Positions 28,514 through 39,730 of a stretch of DNA of 64,000 bases are shown in pieces (position 1 is the first letter of the stretch; each line of letters starts with the position of its first letter). This DNA is from Vibrio splendidus (GTDB lineage: Bacteria; Pseudomonadota; Gammaproteobacteria; Enterobacterales; Vibrionaceae), in the NCBI RefSeq assembly GCF_024347615.1, contig NZ_AP025508.1, positions 496,001-560,000 of the forward strand, written 5' to 3'. The translations under genes were made by a program, and so were the position numbers. The notes under the pieces were generated by a model. It saw only the letters and a list, made by a program, of their open reading frames with translations. It did no database searches and was not told the DNA's origin.

Positions 28514-31240
28514 ATGATTACTAAGCTGCTGACAAAGGTAATTGGCAGTCGCAATGACAGAACACTGCGCCGCCTTAGAAAAATTGTAAAAGAAATTAAT
28601 AACTACGAACCAACGTTTGAAGCACTTTCTGATGAAGAGCTAAAAGCAAAAACGGTTGAGTTTCGTGAGCGCTTAGATAAAGGTGAATCGTTAGATCAAC
28701 TTCTACCTGAAGCTTTCGCTACGGTACGTGAAGCGTCTAAGCGTGTTTACGGCATGCGTCACTTTGACGTGCAAATGATTGGTGGCATGGTTCTAAATGC
28801 TGGCCAAATTGCAGAGATGCGTACTGGTGAAGGTAAGACACTTACCGCAACCCTACCAGCTTATCTAAACGCGCTACCAAGCAAAGGTGTTCACGTAATA
28901 ACGGTGAACGATTACCTAGCGAAGCGTGATGCGGAAACAAACCGTCCATTATTTGAATTCCTTGGCATGACTGTTGGCGTGAATGTGGCAAACATGGCTC
29001 CGCCAGAGAAAAAAGAAGCGTACCAAGCTGACATCCTATACGGAACAAACAACGAGTTTGGTTTTGATTACCTTCGTGACAACATGGCTTTCCGTGCTGA
29101 AGACCGAGTTCAACGTGAGCGCTTCTTCGCTGTAGTCGATGAGGTTGACTCCATCTTAATTGATGAAGCTCGTACTCCGTTAATTATCTCTGGCCCAGCT
29201 GAAGATAGTTCTGACCTTTATACGCGCATTAACACTCTAATTCCTTCTCTAGAGCGTCAAGATAAAGAAGATTCAGAAGAGTACCGTGGTGAAGGTCACT
29301 ACACCATGGACGAAAAATCAAAACAGGTTCACCTGACTGAAAACGGTCAAGAATTTGTAGAAGAACTAATGGTCAAAAACGGCTTGATGGAAGAGGGTGA
29401 CACACTTTACTCTCCAACCAATATCAGCCTATTGCACCATGTGAATGCTGCGCTTCGTGCACACGTATTGTTTGAGAAAAACGTCGACTACATCGTTACT
29501 GAAGAAGGCGAAGTGGTTATCGTTGATGAACATACTGGTCGTACTATGCCAGGTCGTCGTTGGTCTGAAGGTTTACACCAAGCTGTTGAAGCTAAAGAAG
29601 GTGTGAAGATTCAGAATGAAAACCAAACTCTAGCATCGATTACATTCCAGAACTTCTTCCGACTGTACGAAAAACTGTCAGGCATGACAGGTACTGCTGA
29701 TACTGAAGCTTTCGAGTTCCAGTCTATCTACGGCCTAGAAACGGTGGTTATCCCAACCAACAAGCCTATGGTTCGTAACGATATGCCAGATGTGGTTTAT
29801 CGTACTGAAGAAGACAAGTTCAATGCGATCATTGAAGACATCAAAGACCGTGTTGCGGCTGGTCAGCCATCACTGGTTGGTACGGTTTCTATCGAGAAAT
29901 CTGAACTGCTGTCTAACGCACTGAAAAAAGCAAAAATTAAGCACAACGTACTAAATGCTAAGTTCCACGAGATGGAAGCTGAGATCGTTGCGCAAGCCGG
30001 TATGCCGAGTGCGGTAACTATCGCAACTAACATGGCAGGTCGTGGTACCGATATCGTGTTAGGTGGTAGCTGGCAGGCACAAATTGAGAAGCTAGATAAT
30101 CCAACGAAAGAGCAGATCGACAAGATCAAAGCTGACTGGAGAGTTGTCCACGATACAGTTCTTGAGTCAGGTGGTCTGCACATCATTGGTACTGAGCGTC
30201 ATGAATCTCGCCGTATCGATAACCAGCTACGTGGTCGTTCTGGTCGTCAAGGTGATGCAGGTTCTTCTCGTTTCTACCTATCAATGGAAGATTCTCTGCT
30301 ACGTATCTTTACGTCTGATCGTATGGCTGGTCTTATCCAAAGTGGTATGGACGAAGGCGAAGCGATTGAATCTAAGATGCTGTCTCGCTCAATTGAAAAA
30401 GCTCAACGTAAAGTGGAAGGTCGTAACTTCGACATCCGTAAGCAGCTTCTTGAGTACGATGATGTAGCCAATGACCAACGTAAGGTTGTTTATGAGCTAC
30501 GTGATGAACTGATGAGTTCTGATGACATCAGCGAGATGATCGAACACAACCGTGAAGATGTACTGGCGTCAGTCATTGATGAATACATCGCTCCTCAATC
30601 TCTTGAAGACATGTGGGATATCGCGGGTCTGCAAGATCGTCTGAAGAATGACTTCGACCTAGACTTTGATATTCAAGGTTGGTTAGACGAAGACGACAAG
30701 CTTTATGAAGAAGCATTGCGTGAGCGTATTCTTGGTATGGCGGTAGATTCGTACAAACAGAAAGAAGAAGTGGTTGGTGCTCAAGTACTGCGTAACTTCG
30801 AGAAGTCTGTGATGCTACAAACGCTAGACGGTCTTTGGAAAGAGCACTTGGCTGCGATGGATCACCTTCGTCAAGGTATCCACTTACGTGGTTATGCTCA
30901 GAAGAACCCGAAACAAGAGTACAAGCGTGAGTCGTTTGAACTGTTTGAAGGCCTACTCGATGTGCTGAAAACAGATGTTGTTACCATCCTTTCTAAAGTT
31001 CGCGTTCAGCAACAAGAAGAAGTTGAAAAGATGGAAGCTCAACGTCAAGCTCAAGCTGAACAAGCGGCGCGTCGTGCACAAGCACAACACGCAACGGCTG
31101 AAAACCAGCTAGCTGACGATGAAGCGGATGCGGCATCTCCACAAACGGTAGTACGTGATGAGCGTAAAGTGGGTCGTAACGAACCATGCCCATGTGGAAG
31201 TGGTAAGAAGTACAAACAGTGTCACGGTAAAATTGACTAA
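28514..31240 (+). CDS. secA: Preprotein translocase motor ATPase SecA
   Basis: A 908-residue SecA (901 in E. coli). The Walker A motif is in [18 protein letters not shown], the DEAD-like box in [20 protein letters not shown], and the second nucleotide fold contains [15 protein letters not shown] long charged, Gln/Ala-rich linker leads to the C-terminal zinc-binding motif [14 protein letters not shown], which binds SecB. SecA drives unfolded proteins through SecYEG. The upstream leader is structured and lacks secM, so its control must differ from E. coli. Confidence 0.98.
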   Translation: MITKLLTKVIGSRNDRTLRRLRKIVKEINNYEPTFEALSDEELKAKTVEFRERLDKGESLDQLLPEAFATVREASKRVYGMRHFDVQMIGGMVLNAGQIAEMRTGEGKTLTATLPAYLNALPSKGVHVITVNDYLAKRDAETNRPLFEFLGMTVGVNVANMAPPEKKEAYQADILYGTNNEFGFDYLRDNMAFRAEDRVQRERFFAVVDEVDSILIDEARTPLIISGPAEDSSDLYTRINTLIPSLERQDKEDSEEYRGEGHYTMDEKSKQVHLTENGQEFVEELMVKNGLMEEGDTLYSPTNISLLHHVNAALRAHVLFEKNVDYIVTEEGEVVIVDEHTGRTMPGRRWSEGLHQAVEAKEGVKIQNENQTLASITFQNFFRLYEKLSGMTGTADTEAFEFQSIYGLETVVIPTNKPMVRNDMPDVVYRTEEDKFNAIIEDIKDRVAAGQPSLVGTVSIEKSELLSNALKKAKIKHNVLNAKFHEMEAEIVAQAGMPSAVTIATNMAGRGTDIVLGGSWQAQIEKLDNPTKEQIDKIKADWRVVHDTVLESGGLHIIGTERHESRRIDNQLRGRSGRQGDAGSSRFYLSMEDSLLRIFTSDRMAGLIQSGMDEGEAIESKMLSRSIEKAQRKVEGRNFDIRKQLLEYDDVANDQRKVVYELRDELMSSDDISEMIEHNREDVLASVIDEYIAPQSLEDMWDIAGLQDRLKNDFDLDFDIQGWLDEDDKLYEEALRERILGMAVDSYKQKEEVVGAQVLRNFEKSVMLQTLDGLWKEHLAAMDHLRQGIHLRGYAQKNPKQEYKRESFELFEGLLDVLKTDVVTILSKVRVQQQEEVEKMEAQRQAQAEQAARRAQAQHATAENQLADDEADAASPQTVVRDERKVGRNEPCPCGSGKKYKQCHGKID

Positions 31241-31254
31241 GTCTGGTGAATCTT

Positions 31255-31341
31255 CGCTGTAACGGATAATTGCAGTGTCGGAGGTACTCACTTACTAACG
31301 TAAGCTCCGTGCCTCCTCCTTGCACTTAACGCGTTACAACT
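31255..31341. repeat. ERIC-like (IRU) palindromic repeat
   Basis: An imperfect long inverted repeat directly after secA. Its centre, 31280-31316, is GGAGG...CCTCC around CACTTACTAACGTAAGCTCC, which closely matches the ERIC core (CACTTACTTAAGTAAGCTCC). An outer stem GTAACG (31259-31264) / CGTTAC (31332-31337) extends it. ERIC elements are known from Enterobacteriaceae and Vibrio. The exact ends are not certain. Confidence 0.65.
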
Positions 31342-31368
31342 TAGCTTCATAAAAACTTACTGCTATTA

Positions 31369-31396
31369 AAAAGAGTCGCTTAGGCGGCTCTTTTTG
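31369..31396 (+). terminator. Terminator downstream of secA
   Basis: Stem AAAGAGTCGC / GCGGCTCTTT with one G-U pair and loop TTAG, then TTTTTG. It lies beyond the ERIC-like element. Confidence 0.82.
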
Positions 31397-31437
31397 TATG
31401 TAAATTTCATGACTTATCTTTTTGTCGAAAGGAAAGT

Positions 31438-31550
31438 CGTCATTCCCTATAGCGAGGAACGAGCGCAGTAGGGAATCTTGTTTGATAGTTTGGCTTAAGG
31501 TTGTTGTATTTTCTCCCCAACTCAGTCGTTGCTCCTTCTTGAGGATGACG
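31438..31550. repeat. MITE-like inverted-repeat element upstream of mutT
   Basis: A 113-bp segment bounded by CGTCAT (31438) and ATGACG (ends 31550), with near-matching flanks (CC / GG further in). Inside it, ATTCCCTA (31442) and TAGGGAAT (31469) form an 8-bp stem around a 19-base loop. The CGTCATTCCC...GGGAAT pattern is common in small dispersed repeats of gammaproteobacteria. It encodes no protein. Only one copy is in this window. Confidence 0.55.
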
Positions 31551-31598
31551 TATTCAGGGGCTGCTTGAGCGAAGCGTTTTATTAAGGAACATCATCAT

Positions 31599-31997
31599 AT
31601 GAAAAGAATCCATATTGTCGCGGGTATTATCTTCAACCAAGATAAATCACAGGTCTTTATCACTAAACGCCCAGACGACAAGCACAAAGGCGGTTTCTGG
31701 GAATTCCCAGGTGGTAAAGTAGAAGCGGGCGAAACCATTGAGCAGGCGATGGCTCGTGAACTTGATGAAGAGATTGGCATCAAGGTGACAGAGCAGTCTC
31801 TGTTTGAGCACCTTGAATTTGATTACAGTGACAAGTCGCTTAAGTTTGATTTCATTCTTGTGACTGATTTCGAGCAACAGCCTTATGGTAAAGAAGGGCA
31901 ACAAGGTGAATGGGTCGATCTTGAATCATTGAGCCAATACGCATTCCCTGAAGCGAATTTGCCCATTTTAGAGCGAGTAATAAAAGAGTTTTCGTAA
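31599..31997 (+). CDS. mutT: 8-oxo-dGTP diphosphatase MutT
   Basis: A 132-residue Nudix hydrolase that removes oxidised dGTP from the nucleotide pool. The Nudix box is complete, GGKVEAGETIEQAMAREL continuing to DEEIGI at about residues 37-60. The N-terminus MKRIHIVAGIIFNQD and the PDDKHKGGFWEFPGGK block match MutT (129 residues in E. coli). AAGGAA precedes the ATG. It follows secA, as mutT does in E. coli, but here with two repeats between them. Confidence 0.94.
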   Translation: MKRIHIVAGIIFNQDKSQVFITKRPDDKHKGGFWEFPGGKVEAGETIEQAMARELDEEIGIKVTEQSLFEHLEFDYSDKSLKFDFILVTDFEQQPYGKEGQQGEWVDLESLSQYAFPEANLPILERVIKEFS

Positions 31998-32068
31998 TTG
32001 CTAGCCTGAGTTTGAGATTGTTGTTAGTTTAAAGAGATTAATCGAATGAACGTTGCTGCGACAGATGA

Positions 32069-32914
<846 letters not shown>

Positions 32915-32926
32915 ATAGATATTTAT

Positions 32927-32956
32927 GCGCTGGCAATTGCCGGCGCTTTCTTTATT
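32927..32956 (+). terminator. Terminator of dapB
   Basis: Stem GCGCTGGC / GCCGGCGC with one G-U pair and loop AATT, followed by TTTCTTTATTT. The next 320 bases up to the carA promoter show no gene. Confidence 0.82.
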
Positions 32957-33282
32957 TGGTGGCTTTTCCTTAATAATCTCTCTTCTACGAGCTTCCTTCT
33001 ACTTTCTTCTTATCGCCATTTTCCCTCTGTTTTTATGCTATTTATGCAGGCTCTAGTGTGTTTTTTGTTTTAGATCTTTAAATAATCATGTTTTCTCTTG
33101 GTATTTATCGATTGCGTTTTGTCGCTGATATTTTTGGCACTCTATGGTTAGCTAAAACGACGGGTGAAAATTAGAAAATCGTAATATTCCTATTAATTGA
33201 GTATGAAAGTTGAACTTTTGAAGCTTTGGTAAAGGAAATTGAATTAGTTCTTACAAATGTTTAATTTCTTTTGCGTTAAATG

Positions 33283-33311
33283 TTGACACGTATCACGCAG
33301 ATCACTAAAAT
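33283..33311 (+). promoter_or_regulatory. carAB upstream promoter P1
   Basis: Consensus TTGACA at 33283-33288, a 17-base spacer and TAAAAT at 33306-33311, about 105 bases before carA. E. coli carAB also has two tandem promoters, the upstream one controlled by pyrimidines; position suggests the same here. Confidence 0.75.
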
Positions 33312-33354
33312 ACCGCCAATTTGTCTAATTTCCATAAACACGCAGTTTTTGGTG

Positions 33355-33408
33355 TTGCAGGAAGGTAGATTTGCAAATTAAATCAATTTTAATGCATTTT
33401 TATTTCTG
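33355..33408 (+). promoter_or_regulatory. carAB downstream promoter P2 with tandem ARG boxes
   Basis: TTGCAG at 33355-33360, 17 bases, TTAAAT at 33378-33383. Overlapping it are two 18-bp segments, 33370-33387 and 33391-33408, separated by three bases. Compared with the ArgR consensus they match at about 15 and 14 of 18 positions. The 3-bp spacing is typical of ArgR operators, and arginine repression of P2 is known in E. coli. The second box ends at the ribosome binding site GGAGG. Confidence 0.6.
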
Positions 33409-33417
33409 GAGGTTGTC

Positions 33418-34575
33418 TTGAAGAAGTCAGCACTACTCGTCCTAGAAGATGGGACAGTATTTCACGGTGAAGCCATTGGCGCTGTAGGTTCTGCAGTTGG
33501 TGAAGTCGTTTTTAATACCTCGATGACGGGGTACCAAGAAATCCTCACTGATCCTTCCTATTCTCAGCAAATCGTTACCCTTACTTACCCTCACATTGGC
33601 AATACCGGAACCAATTCCGAAGATGAAGAATCTTCTTCAATCCATGCTCAAGGCCTTGTGATTCGCGATCTCCCTCTAATCGCTTCTAATTTCCGTAATG
33701 AACAATCCCTTTCTGATTACCTTAAGTCGCAAAACGTTGTTGGTATCGCTGATATCGATACTCGTAAGCTGACGCGTATTCTTCGTGAAAAAGGTGCTCA
33801 AAACGGTTGTATCGTAGCGGGTAACAATTTAGACGAAGCTTTGGCTCTAGCTAAAGCAAAAGAATTCCCTGGCCTGAAAGGTATGGACCTTGCGAAAGAA
33901 GTTACAACAAAAGAAGCGTATCAATGGAAACAAGGTTCGTGGACGCTTACGGGTGGACTTCCTGAAGCGAAAGCAGACTCTGAATTGCCATACCACGTTG
34001 TTGCTTATGACTTCGGCGCAAAACGAAACATCTTACGAATGCTTGTTGACCGCGGCTGCCGCCTAACGGTTGTTCCTGCTGAAACTTCAGCAGAAGAAGT
34101 ACTCGCTCTGAACCCTGATGGTGTTTTCCTTTCAAATGGCCCTGGTGACCCAGAACCATGTACTTACGCAATTGAAGCAACAAAAGTGTTCCTAGAAAAA
34201 GGTTTACCAATCTTTGGTATCTGTCTAGGTCACCAGATTCTTGCTCTTGCGTCAGGCGCTAAGACAGTGAAGATGAAGTTTGGTCACCACGGTGCAAACC
34301 ACCCGGTTAAAGATTTAGATCGTGATGTTGTGATGATTACTTCACAAAACCACGGCTTTGCTGCTGACGAAGATACGCTTCCAGAGACATTACGAGCGAC
34401 TCATAAGTCTCTATTTGATGGTTCTCTACAAGGTATCCATCGTACAGATAAGCCAGCATTTAGCTTCCAAGGTCACCCAGAAGCAAGCCCAGGTCCAGAA
34501 GATGCGGCACCGCTATTCGACCACTTCATTGAATTAATTAACCAGTCTGTTGCAAACAAACAAGACAAAGCGTAA
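33418..34575 (+). CDS. carA: Carbamoyl-phosphate synthase small subunit (glutamine amidotransferase)
   Basis: A 385-residue subunit that hydrolyses glutamine and passes ammonia to CarB. The start is TTG at 33418 with GGAGG five bases before it; E. coli carA also begins with TTG. The class I amidotransferase nucleophile is in [13 protein letters not shown], and the His-Glu pair in [11 protein letters not shown]. The N-terminal half ([21 protein letters not shown]) is the CarA-specific domain. carB starts 16 bases after the stop. The operon feeds both arginine and pyrimidine synthesis. Confidence 0.97.
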   Translation: MKKSALLVLEDGTVFHGEAIGAVGSAVGEVVFNTSMTGYQEILTDPSYSQQIVTLTYPHIGNTGTNSEDEESSSIHAQGLVIRDLPLIASNFRNEQSLSDYLKSQNVVGIADIDTRKLTRILREKGAQNGCIVAGNNLDEALALAKAKEFPGLKGMDLAKEVTTKEAYQWKQGSWTLTGGLPEAKADSELPYHVVAYDFGAKRNILRMLVDRGCRLTVVPAETSAEEVLALNPDGVFLSNGPGDPEPCTYAIEATKVFLEKGLPIFGICLGHQILALASGAKTVKMKFGHHGANHPVKDLDRDVVMITSQNHGFAADEDTLPETLRATHKSLFDGSLQGIHRTDKPAFSFQGHPEASPGPEDAAPLFDHFIELINQSVANKQDKA

Positions 34576-34591
34576 TCCGGAGTAGTAGATA

Positions 34592-37500
34592 ATGCCAAAA
34601 CGTACTGACATTAAAAGTGTTCTAATTCTAGGTGCTGGTCCGATTGTTATCGGTCAAGCATGTGAGTTTGATTACTCTGGTGCTCAAGCTTGTAAAGCAC
34701 TTCGCGAAGAAGGTTACCGAGTTATTCTTGTAAACTCGAACCCAGCGACAATCATGACTGACCCAGACATGGCTGATGCGACTTACATCGAACCTATCCA
34801 ATGGGAAGTGGTTCGTAACATCATCGCTAAAGAGAAGCCAGATGCAGTTCTACCGACAATGGGCGGCCAAACTGCACTTAACTGTGCGTTAGATTTAGAA
34901 AAATACGGCGTACTTGAAGAGTTCGGCGTAGAGATGATTGGCGCAACGGCTGACGCTATCGATAAAGCTGAAGACCGCTCTCGTTTTGATAAAGCAATGA
35001 AATCGATTGGTCTTGAGTGTCCAACGGCTGATACAGCGAAAACGATGGAAGAAGCTTACAAAGTTCAAGAAATGGTTGGTTTCCCTTGTATCATTCGTCC
35101 ATCGTTTACGATGGGTGGTACAGGCGGTGGTATCGCTTATAACAAAGAAGAATTTGAAGAAATCTGTCGTCGTGGTTTGGACCTATCTCCAACCAACGAA
35201 CTTCTTATCGATGAATCACTTATCGGTTGGAAAGAGTACGAGATGGAAGTGGTTCGCGACAAGAACGACAACTGCATCATCGTATGTGCGATTGAAAACT
35301 TTGACCCAATGGGTATTCACACTGGTGACTCGATCACAGTGGCTCCTGCACAAACGCTGACAGACAAAGAATACCAACTAATGCGTAATGCATCTCTAGC
35401 AGTACTGCGTGAGATTGGTGTTGAAACAGGTGGTTCAAACGTACAGTTTGGTATCAACCCGAAAGATGGCCGTATGGTTATCATCGAGATGAACCCACGT
35501 GTATCTCGCTCTTCGGCACTAGCATCTAAAGCAACAGGTTTCCCAATCGCTAAGATTGCAGCGAAACTGGCTGTTGGCTTTACGCTAGACGAGCTAATGA
35601 ATGACATCACTGGCGGCGCAACGCCAGCATCATTCGAACCAACAATCGATTACGTAGTAACTAAGATTCCTCGTTTTAACTTCGAGAAGTTTGCAGGTGC
35701 TAACGACCGTCTAACGACGCAAATGAAGTCGGTTGGTGAAGTTATGGCTATCGGCCGTAACCAACAAGAATCTCTACAGAAAGCACTTCGCGGTCTAGAA
35801 GTAGGCGCAACTGGTTTTGACGAAATGGTTGACCTAGATGCACCTGACGCTCTAACGACGATTCGCCATGAGCTTAAAGAAGCTGGTTCTGACCGTATTT
35901 GGTACATCGCAGACGCTTTCCGTGCTGGTATGTCAGTTGATGGTGTATTCAACCTAACGCAAATTGACCGCTGGTTCCTAGTTCAAATCGAAGACATCGT
36001 AAAACTAGAGCAAGAACTTAAAGCGAAAGGCTTTGCTGGTCTGAATAAAGACGAGCTAATGAAGCTTAAGCGTAAAGGTTTTGCTGATGCTCGCCTGTCT
36101 AAGATTCTAGGTGTGGCTGAAAGTGAAATTCGTCGTCTACGTGACCAATATGATATTCACCCAGTCTACAAGCGCGTAGATACGTGTGCGGCTGAGTTCT
36201 CTTCTGATACGGCTTACATGTACTCATCTTACGATGACGAATGTGAATCGAACCCAACAGACAAAGAGAAAATCATGATCTTAGGCGGCGGTCCAAACCG
36301 TATCGGCCAAGGTATTGAATTCGATTACTGTTGTGTACACGCATCTTTAGCACTACGTGAAGATGGCTACGAAACAATCATGGTTAACTGTAACCCTGAG
36401 ACAGTTTCGACAGACTACGATACGTCTGACCGTCTGTACTTTGAACCAGTAACTCTGGAAGACGTACTCGCAATCGTTCGTGTTGAGAAGCCAAAAGGCG
36501 TTATCGTTCAGTACGGTGGTCAAACACCACTGAAACTGGCTCGTGAGCTTGAGGCTGCTGGCGTACCAATCATTGGTACTAGCCCAGACGCAATCGACCG
36601 TGCAGAAGACCGTGAGCGTTTCCAAGTTGCTGTTGACCGTCTTGGTCTTCTACAACCAGAAAACGCGACAGTTACAACAATGGAGCAAGCGGTAGAGAAA
36701 TCTCGCGAAATCGGCTTCCCATTGGTTGTTCGTCCTTCTTATGTTCTTGGTGGTCGTGCGATGGAAATCGTATACGACGAGCAAGACTTACGTCGCTACT
36801 TCAACGAAGCAGTCAGTGTTTCAAACGAATCTCCAGTACTACTTGATAGCTTCCTAGATGATGCAATTGAAGTAGACGTTGATGCGATTTGTGACGGTGA
36901 GCGCGTTGTTATTGCGGGTATCATGGAGCACATCGAGCAAGCAGGTGTTCACTCAGGTGACTCAGCATGTTCTCTTCCTGCTTACACGCTAAGCCAAGAA
37001 ATCCAAGACGTAATGCGTGAGCAAGTTGAAAAGCTAGCGTTCGAGTTGGGTGTTCGTGGTCTAATGAATACGCAGTTTGCTGTTAAGAACAACGAAGTGT
37101 ACCTAATCGAAGTTAACCCTCGTGCAGCACGTACAGTACCGTTCGTATCGAAAGCAACAGGCGCAGCAGTCGCTAAGATTGCAGCTCGTGTTATGGCGGG
37201 TCAATCGCTAGAGTCTCAAGGCTTTACGAAAGAAATCATTCCACCATACTACTCAGTGAAAGAAGTTGTTCTTCCGTTCAACAAATTCCCTGGTGTTGAC
37301 CCACTATTAGGCCCAGAAATGCGCTCTACTGGTGAGGTTATGGGTGTTGGTGCAACGTTTGCTGAAGCATACTCTAAAGCTGAATTGGGTTGTGGCAACA
37401 TCTACCCAGAAGGCGGCCGTGCACTTCTTTCTGTTCGCGAAGGCGACAAAGAGCGCGTTGTTGACCTAGCATCTAAGCTATCTAAGCTTGGCTACCAACT

Positions 37501-37822
37501 AGACGCAACACACGGTACTGCGGTTATCCTTGGTGAAGCGGGTATCAACCCACGTCTAGTAAACAAGGTACACGAAGGTCGTCCTCACATTCTTGACCGT
37601 ATCAAGAACAACGAGTACACGTACATCGTGAACACTGCTGCTGGCCGTCAAGCGATTGAAGATTCGAAAGTTCTTCGTCGTGGCGCATTGGCTGAGAAAG
37701 TGAACTACACGACTACGCTAAATGCTGCATTTGCGACTTGTATGGCGCACACTGCAGACGCGAAAACGTCAGTAACTTCAGTTCAAGAACTGCACGCACA
37801 GGTTAAAGCTTCTCTAGCTTAA
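34592..37822 (+). CDS. carB: Carbamoyl-phosphate synthase large subunit
   Basis: A 1076-residue enzyme made of two homologous halves, each with an ATP-grasp fold. The repeat is visible at [22 protein letters not shown] near the start and [20 protein letters not shown] near residue 560. The first half makes carboxyphosphate and carbamate, the second phosphorylates carbamate. The last 140 residues are the allosteric domain, bound in E. coli by UMP and ornithine. Length agrees with the E. coli enzyme (1073). A strong terminator follows. Confidence 0.98.
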   Translation: MPKRTDIKSVLILGAGPIVIGQACEFDYSGAQACKALREEGYRVILVNSNPATIMTDPDMADATYIEPIQWEVVRNIIAKEKPDAVLPTMGGQTALNCALDLEKYGVLEEFGVEMIGATADAIDKAEDRSRFDKAMKSIGLECPTADTAKTMEEAYKVQEMVGFPCIIRPSFTMGGTGGGIAYNKEEFEEICRRGLDLSPTNELLIDESLIGWKEYEMEVVRDKNDNCIIVCAIENFDPMGIHTGDSITVAPAQTLTDKEYQLMRNASLAVLREIGVETGGSNVQFGINPKDGRMVIIEMNPRVSRSSALASKATGFPIAKIAAKLAVGFTLDELMNDITGGATPASFEPTIDYVVTKIPRFNFEKFAGANDRLTTQMKSVGEVMAIGRNQQESLQKALRGLEVGATGFDEMVDLDAPDALTTIRHELKEAGSDRIWYIADAFRAGMSVDGVFNLTQIDRWFLVQIEDIVKLEQELKAKGFAGLNKDELMKLKRKGFADARLSKILGVAESEIRRLRDQYDIHPVYKRVDTCAAEFSSDTAYMYSSYDDECESNPTDKEKIMILGGGPNRIGQGIEFDYCCVHASLALREDGYETIMVNCNPETVSTDYDTSDRLYFEPVTLEDVLAIVRVEKPKGVIVQYGGQTPLKLARELEAAGVPIIGTSPDAIDRAEDRERFQVAVDRLGLLQPENATVTTMEQAVEKSREIGFPLVVRPSYVLGGRAMEIVYDEQDLRRYFNEAVSVSNESPVLLDSFLDDAIEVDVDAICDGERVVIAGIMEHIEQAGVHSGDSACSLPAYTLSQEIQDVMREQVEKLAFELGVRGLMNTQFAVKNNEVYLIEVNPRAARTVPFVSKATGAAVAKIAARVMAGQSLESQGFTKEIIPPYYSVKEVVLPFNKFPGVDPLLGPEMRSTGEVMGVGATFAEAYSKAELGCGNIYPEGGRALLSVREGDKERVVDLASKLSKLGYQLDATHGTAVILGEAGINPRLVNKVHEGRPHILDRIKNNEYTYIVNTAAGRQAIEDSKVLRRGALAEKVNYTTTLNAAFATCMAHTADAKTSVTSVQELHAQVKASLA

Positions 37823-37862
37823 TTGACTAACGTGTATCGCTGCTAAGCGGATATAAATGCTC

Positions 37863-37892
37863 AAAGCCCACTCTTCGGAGTGGGCTTTTTTA
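37863..37892 (+). terminator. Terminator of carAB
   Basis: Perfect 11-bp stem AAAGCCCACTC / GAGTGGGCTTT with a TTCG tetraloop and a T run. Confidence 0.93.
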
Positions 37893-38017
37893 TGTCTGTT
37901 ATCTGGTGTCGGTTAAATGATGAAAATTTGGAATAGGTTACAATCTTGTGTTTCGTTGTTGATTGTTTGCTCACGGTGGTAAGTTGTCGCTACACGAGAA
38001 TTTAAGGCGTTGGGTAT

Positions 38018-38797
38018 ATGGAAATCACTCTAGAAATATTGGCTATCTTGTTTGTAGTTGCAACGGCGGCAGGCTTTATTGATGCAATGGCTGGCGGCGG
38101 TGGATTATTGACTCTACCAGCATTGCTAGCGGCTGGAGTACCACCAACGCAGGCACTGGCAACCAACAAACTTCAAAGTTCTTTTGGCAGCTTCTCCGCT
38201 AGTTGGTATTTCGTACGCAATGGTATCGTGAACATAAAAGAAATGCGTCTTGCCATTCTCTGTACCTTTATCGGTTCTGCGATTGGTGCTGAGTTAGTGC
38301 AGCATATTGATGCGAGCTTATTGACGAGCATGATCCCCTTACTGCTTATCGCCATCTCTCTCTATTTCCTATTAGCACCCCAAACTAGAGCGTCTGAAGG
38401 TAAGCAAAAGATGTCTGAAGCCGTGTTTGCTTTGTGCATTGGTGGCGGTGTTGGTTTTTACGATGGCTTCTTTGGCCCAGGAACGGGTTCTATTTTCACC
38501 GTCTGTTTTGTCGCTATCGGCCATTTCTCTTTAGTGGATGCAACGGCACGTACTAAGGTTCTTAATTTCACTTCGAATATCGCAGCTTTAATCTTCTTTA
38601 TTTTGGCTGGTTTGCCAATTTGGGAATTAGGGTTAGTGATGGCTGTTGGTGGCTTTATGGGCGCACAGCTTGGCGCTAAGGTCCTGGTGACAAAAGGGCA
38701 GAAATGGATTCGCCCCCTTGTGATCGTGATGTCGATGTTAATGGCGTCTAAACTGCTTTGGGAACAGCATCAACAATGGATTCTATCAGTATTTTAA
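38018..38797 (+). CDS. yfcA: TSUP-family membrane transporter, YfcA-like
   Basis: A 259-residue inner-membrane protein with about seven to eight membrane segments. It has the two TauE/SafE half-repeats: GFIDAMAGGGGLLTLPALLAAG...ATNKLQSSFG near the N-terminus and GGGVGFYDGFFGPGTGSIF in the middle. This matches E. coli YfcA closely. Members move sulfite, sulfoacetate or related anions; the substrate here is unknown. It overlaps the 3' end of the convergent LysR gene by 50 bases. Confidence 0.85.
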   Translation: MEITLEILAILFVVATAAGFIDAMAGGGGLLTLPALLAAGVPPTQALATNKLQSSFGSFSASWYFVRNGIVNIKEMRLAILCTFIGSAIGAELVQHIDASLLTSMIPLLLIAISLYFLLAPQTRASEGKQKMSEAVFALCIGGGVGFYDGFFGPGTGSIFTVCFVAIGHFSLVDATARTKVLNFTSNIAALIFFILAGLPIWELGLVMAVGGFMGAQLGAKVLVTKGQKWIRPLVIVMSMLMASKLLWEQHQQWILSVF

Positions 38798-39593
38798 CTC
38801 GTGGAGATTGATAGCTGTTCGGCCTTACACAGATATGAATCGGTCGAATCAATCCCTTCAATTCGGCAAAACTAAACAGGTATTGAGGTTCAATATTGAG
38901 TGTTTTTACGATAGATAGCGGGATCAACGCTGGCCCTGTCCCACCCAACGCTAACTGGGCTGCTGCGGTGTAGGCATCCATCTCCATCAAGGGTTTGATG
39001 CCGAACTTTTCAAGCACAGATAACTGATACGAGTTTGCCGGATTGGTCATGTCGTTAGTGATAACCATTGGAGGAAGCTCCGTTAATGGTGACTTACTCA
39101 CTATGTAAAACGGCTCATCAAACAGGTGGAATGTCATTAACCCATGATGCGGTGGCAGTAAACCAGCACACAACCCTAAGGTCGCCTTGCCAGATTGCAC
39201 TCGCTCTATGATTCTTGGGGTATGGTTGGTGGTAATGGTGATGTATTTATCTTGCTGGATAAATTGGCCCATCATCTCACCTAGATAACCCGCGATCAGC
39301 GACTTAGAGCTATCTAAGGTGATGAGAGTGGTATCTTCCAACTCTTGCTGCTCATAAATAAGACCGCGAAGCTCATTGAATGCAGGGCCGATACTCTCGA
39401 TTAATGCAATCGCATCTGGCGTCAGTTTGATCTGTCGACCACTCGGTTCTATGAGTTTTTTGCCTAACTTCTTCTCTAAATTAGCAATCCGTTTGCTGAC
39501 CGCTGATTGGCTGATATAAAGCAAACTGCCGGTGCGGCTCATGGTTTTTGCTTTACTTAAAACCAATAGAGTTTCGATTCCTTCGAGTAGCAT
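38748..39593 (-). CDS. LysR-family transcriptional regulator
   Basis: A 281-residue LysR-type regulator. The N-terminal winged helix-turn-helix is clear (SRTGSLLYISQSAVSKRIANLEKKLGKKLI, residues 19-48), followed by a linker helix and a periplasmic-binding-like effector domain. I do not recognise the specific subfamily, and its target is unknown. It is convergent with the TSUP transporter gene and overlaps it by 50 bases, so it is not placed in the usual divergent way next to a target. Confidence 0.85.
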   Translation of the reverse strand: MLLEGIETLLVLSKAKTMSRTGSLLYISQSAVSKRIANLEKKLGKKLIEPSGRQIKLTPDAIALIESIGPAFNELRGLIYEQQELEDTTLITLDSSKSLIAGYLGEMMGQFIQQDKYITITTNHTPRIIERVQSGKATLGLCAGLLPPHHGLMTFHLFDEPFYIVSKSPLTELPPMVITNDMTNPANSYQLSVLEKFGIKPLMEMDAYTAAAQLALGGTGPALIPLSIVKTLNIEPQYLFSFAELKGLIRPIHICVRPNSYQSPRVKILIESIVDAVPKAV

Positions 39594-39699
39594 TGGGTTA
39601 TATTCATGAAAGTTGGGAATGATTAAACCAAGTTACCTCAAACGCCATTCATTCTCTAGTCTGAGTACATAGATATCAGACAAGCTAGGGGTTTTGACG

Positions 39700-39730
39700 T
39701 TAGCTCGTTAATTAGGAAATTAGCTCGTTA
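39700..39730. repeat. Direct repeat TTAGCTCGTTA, two copies
   Basis: The 11-mer occurs at 39700-39710 and 39720-39730, a 20-base period. The second copy contains the stop codon of the flavodoxin-family gene on the minus strand. Its role is unknown and it may be a small local duplication. Confidence 0.6.

Noticed and set aside
32956..33282. Possible small gene between dapB and carA
   Set aside because: AT-rich with frequent stops in all frames; only the carAB promoter elements that follow are supported.
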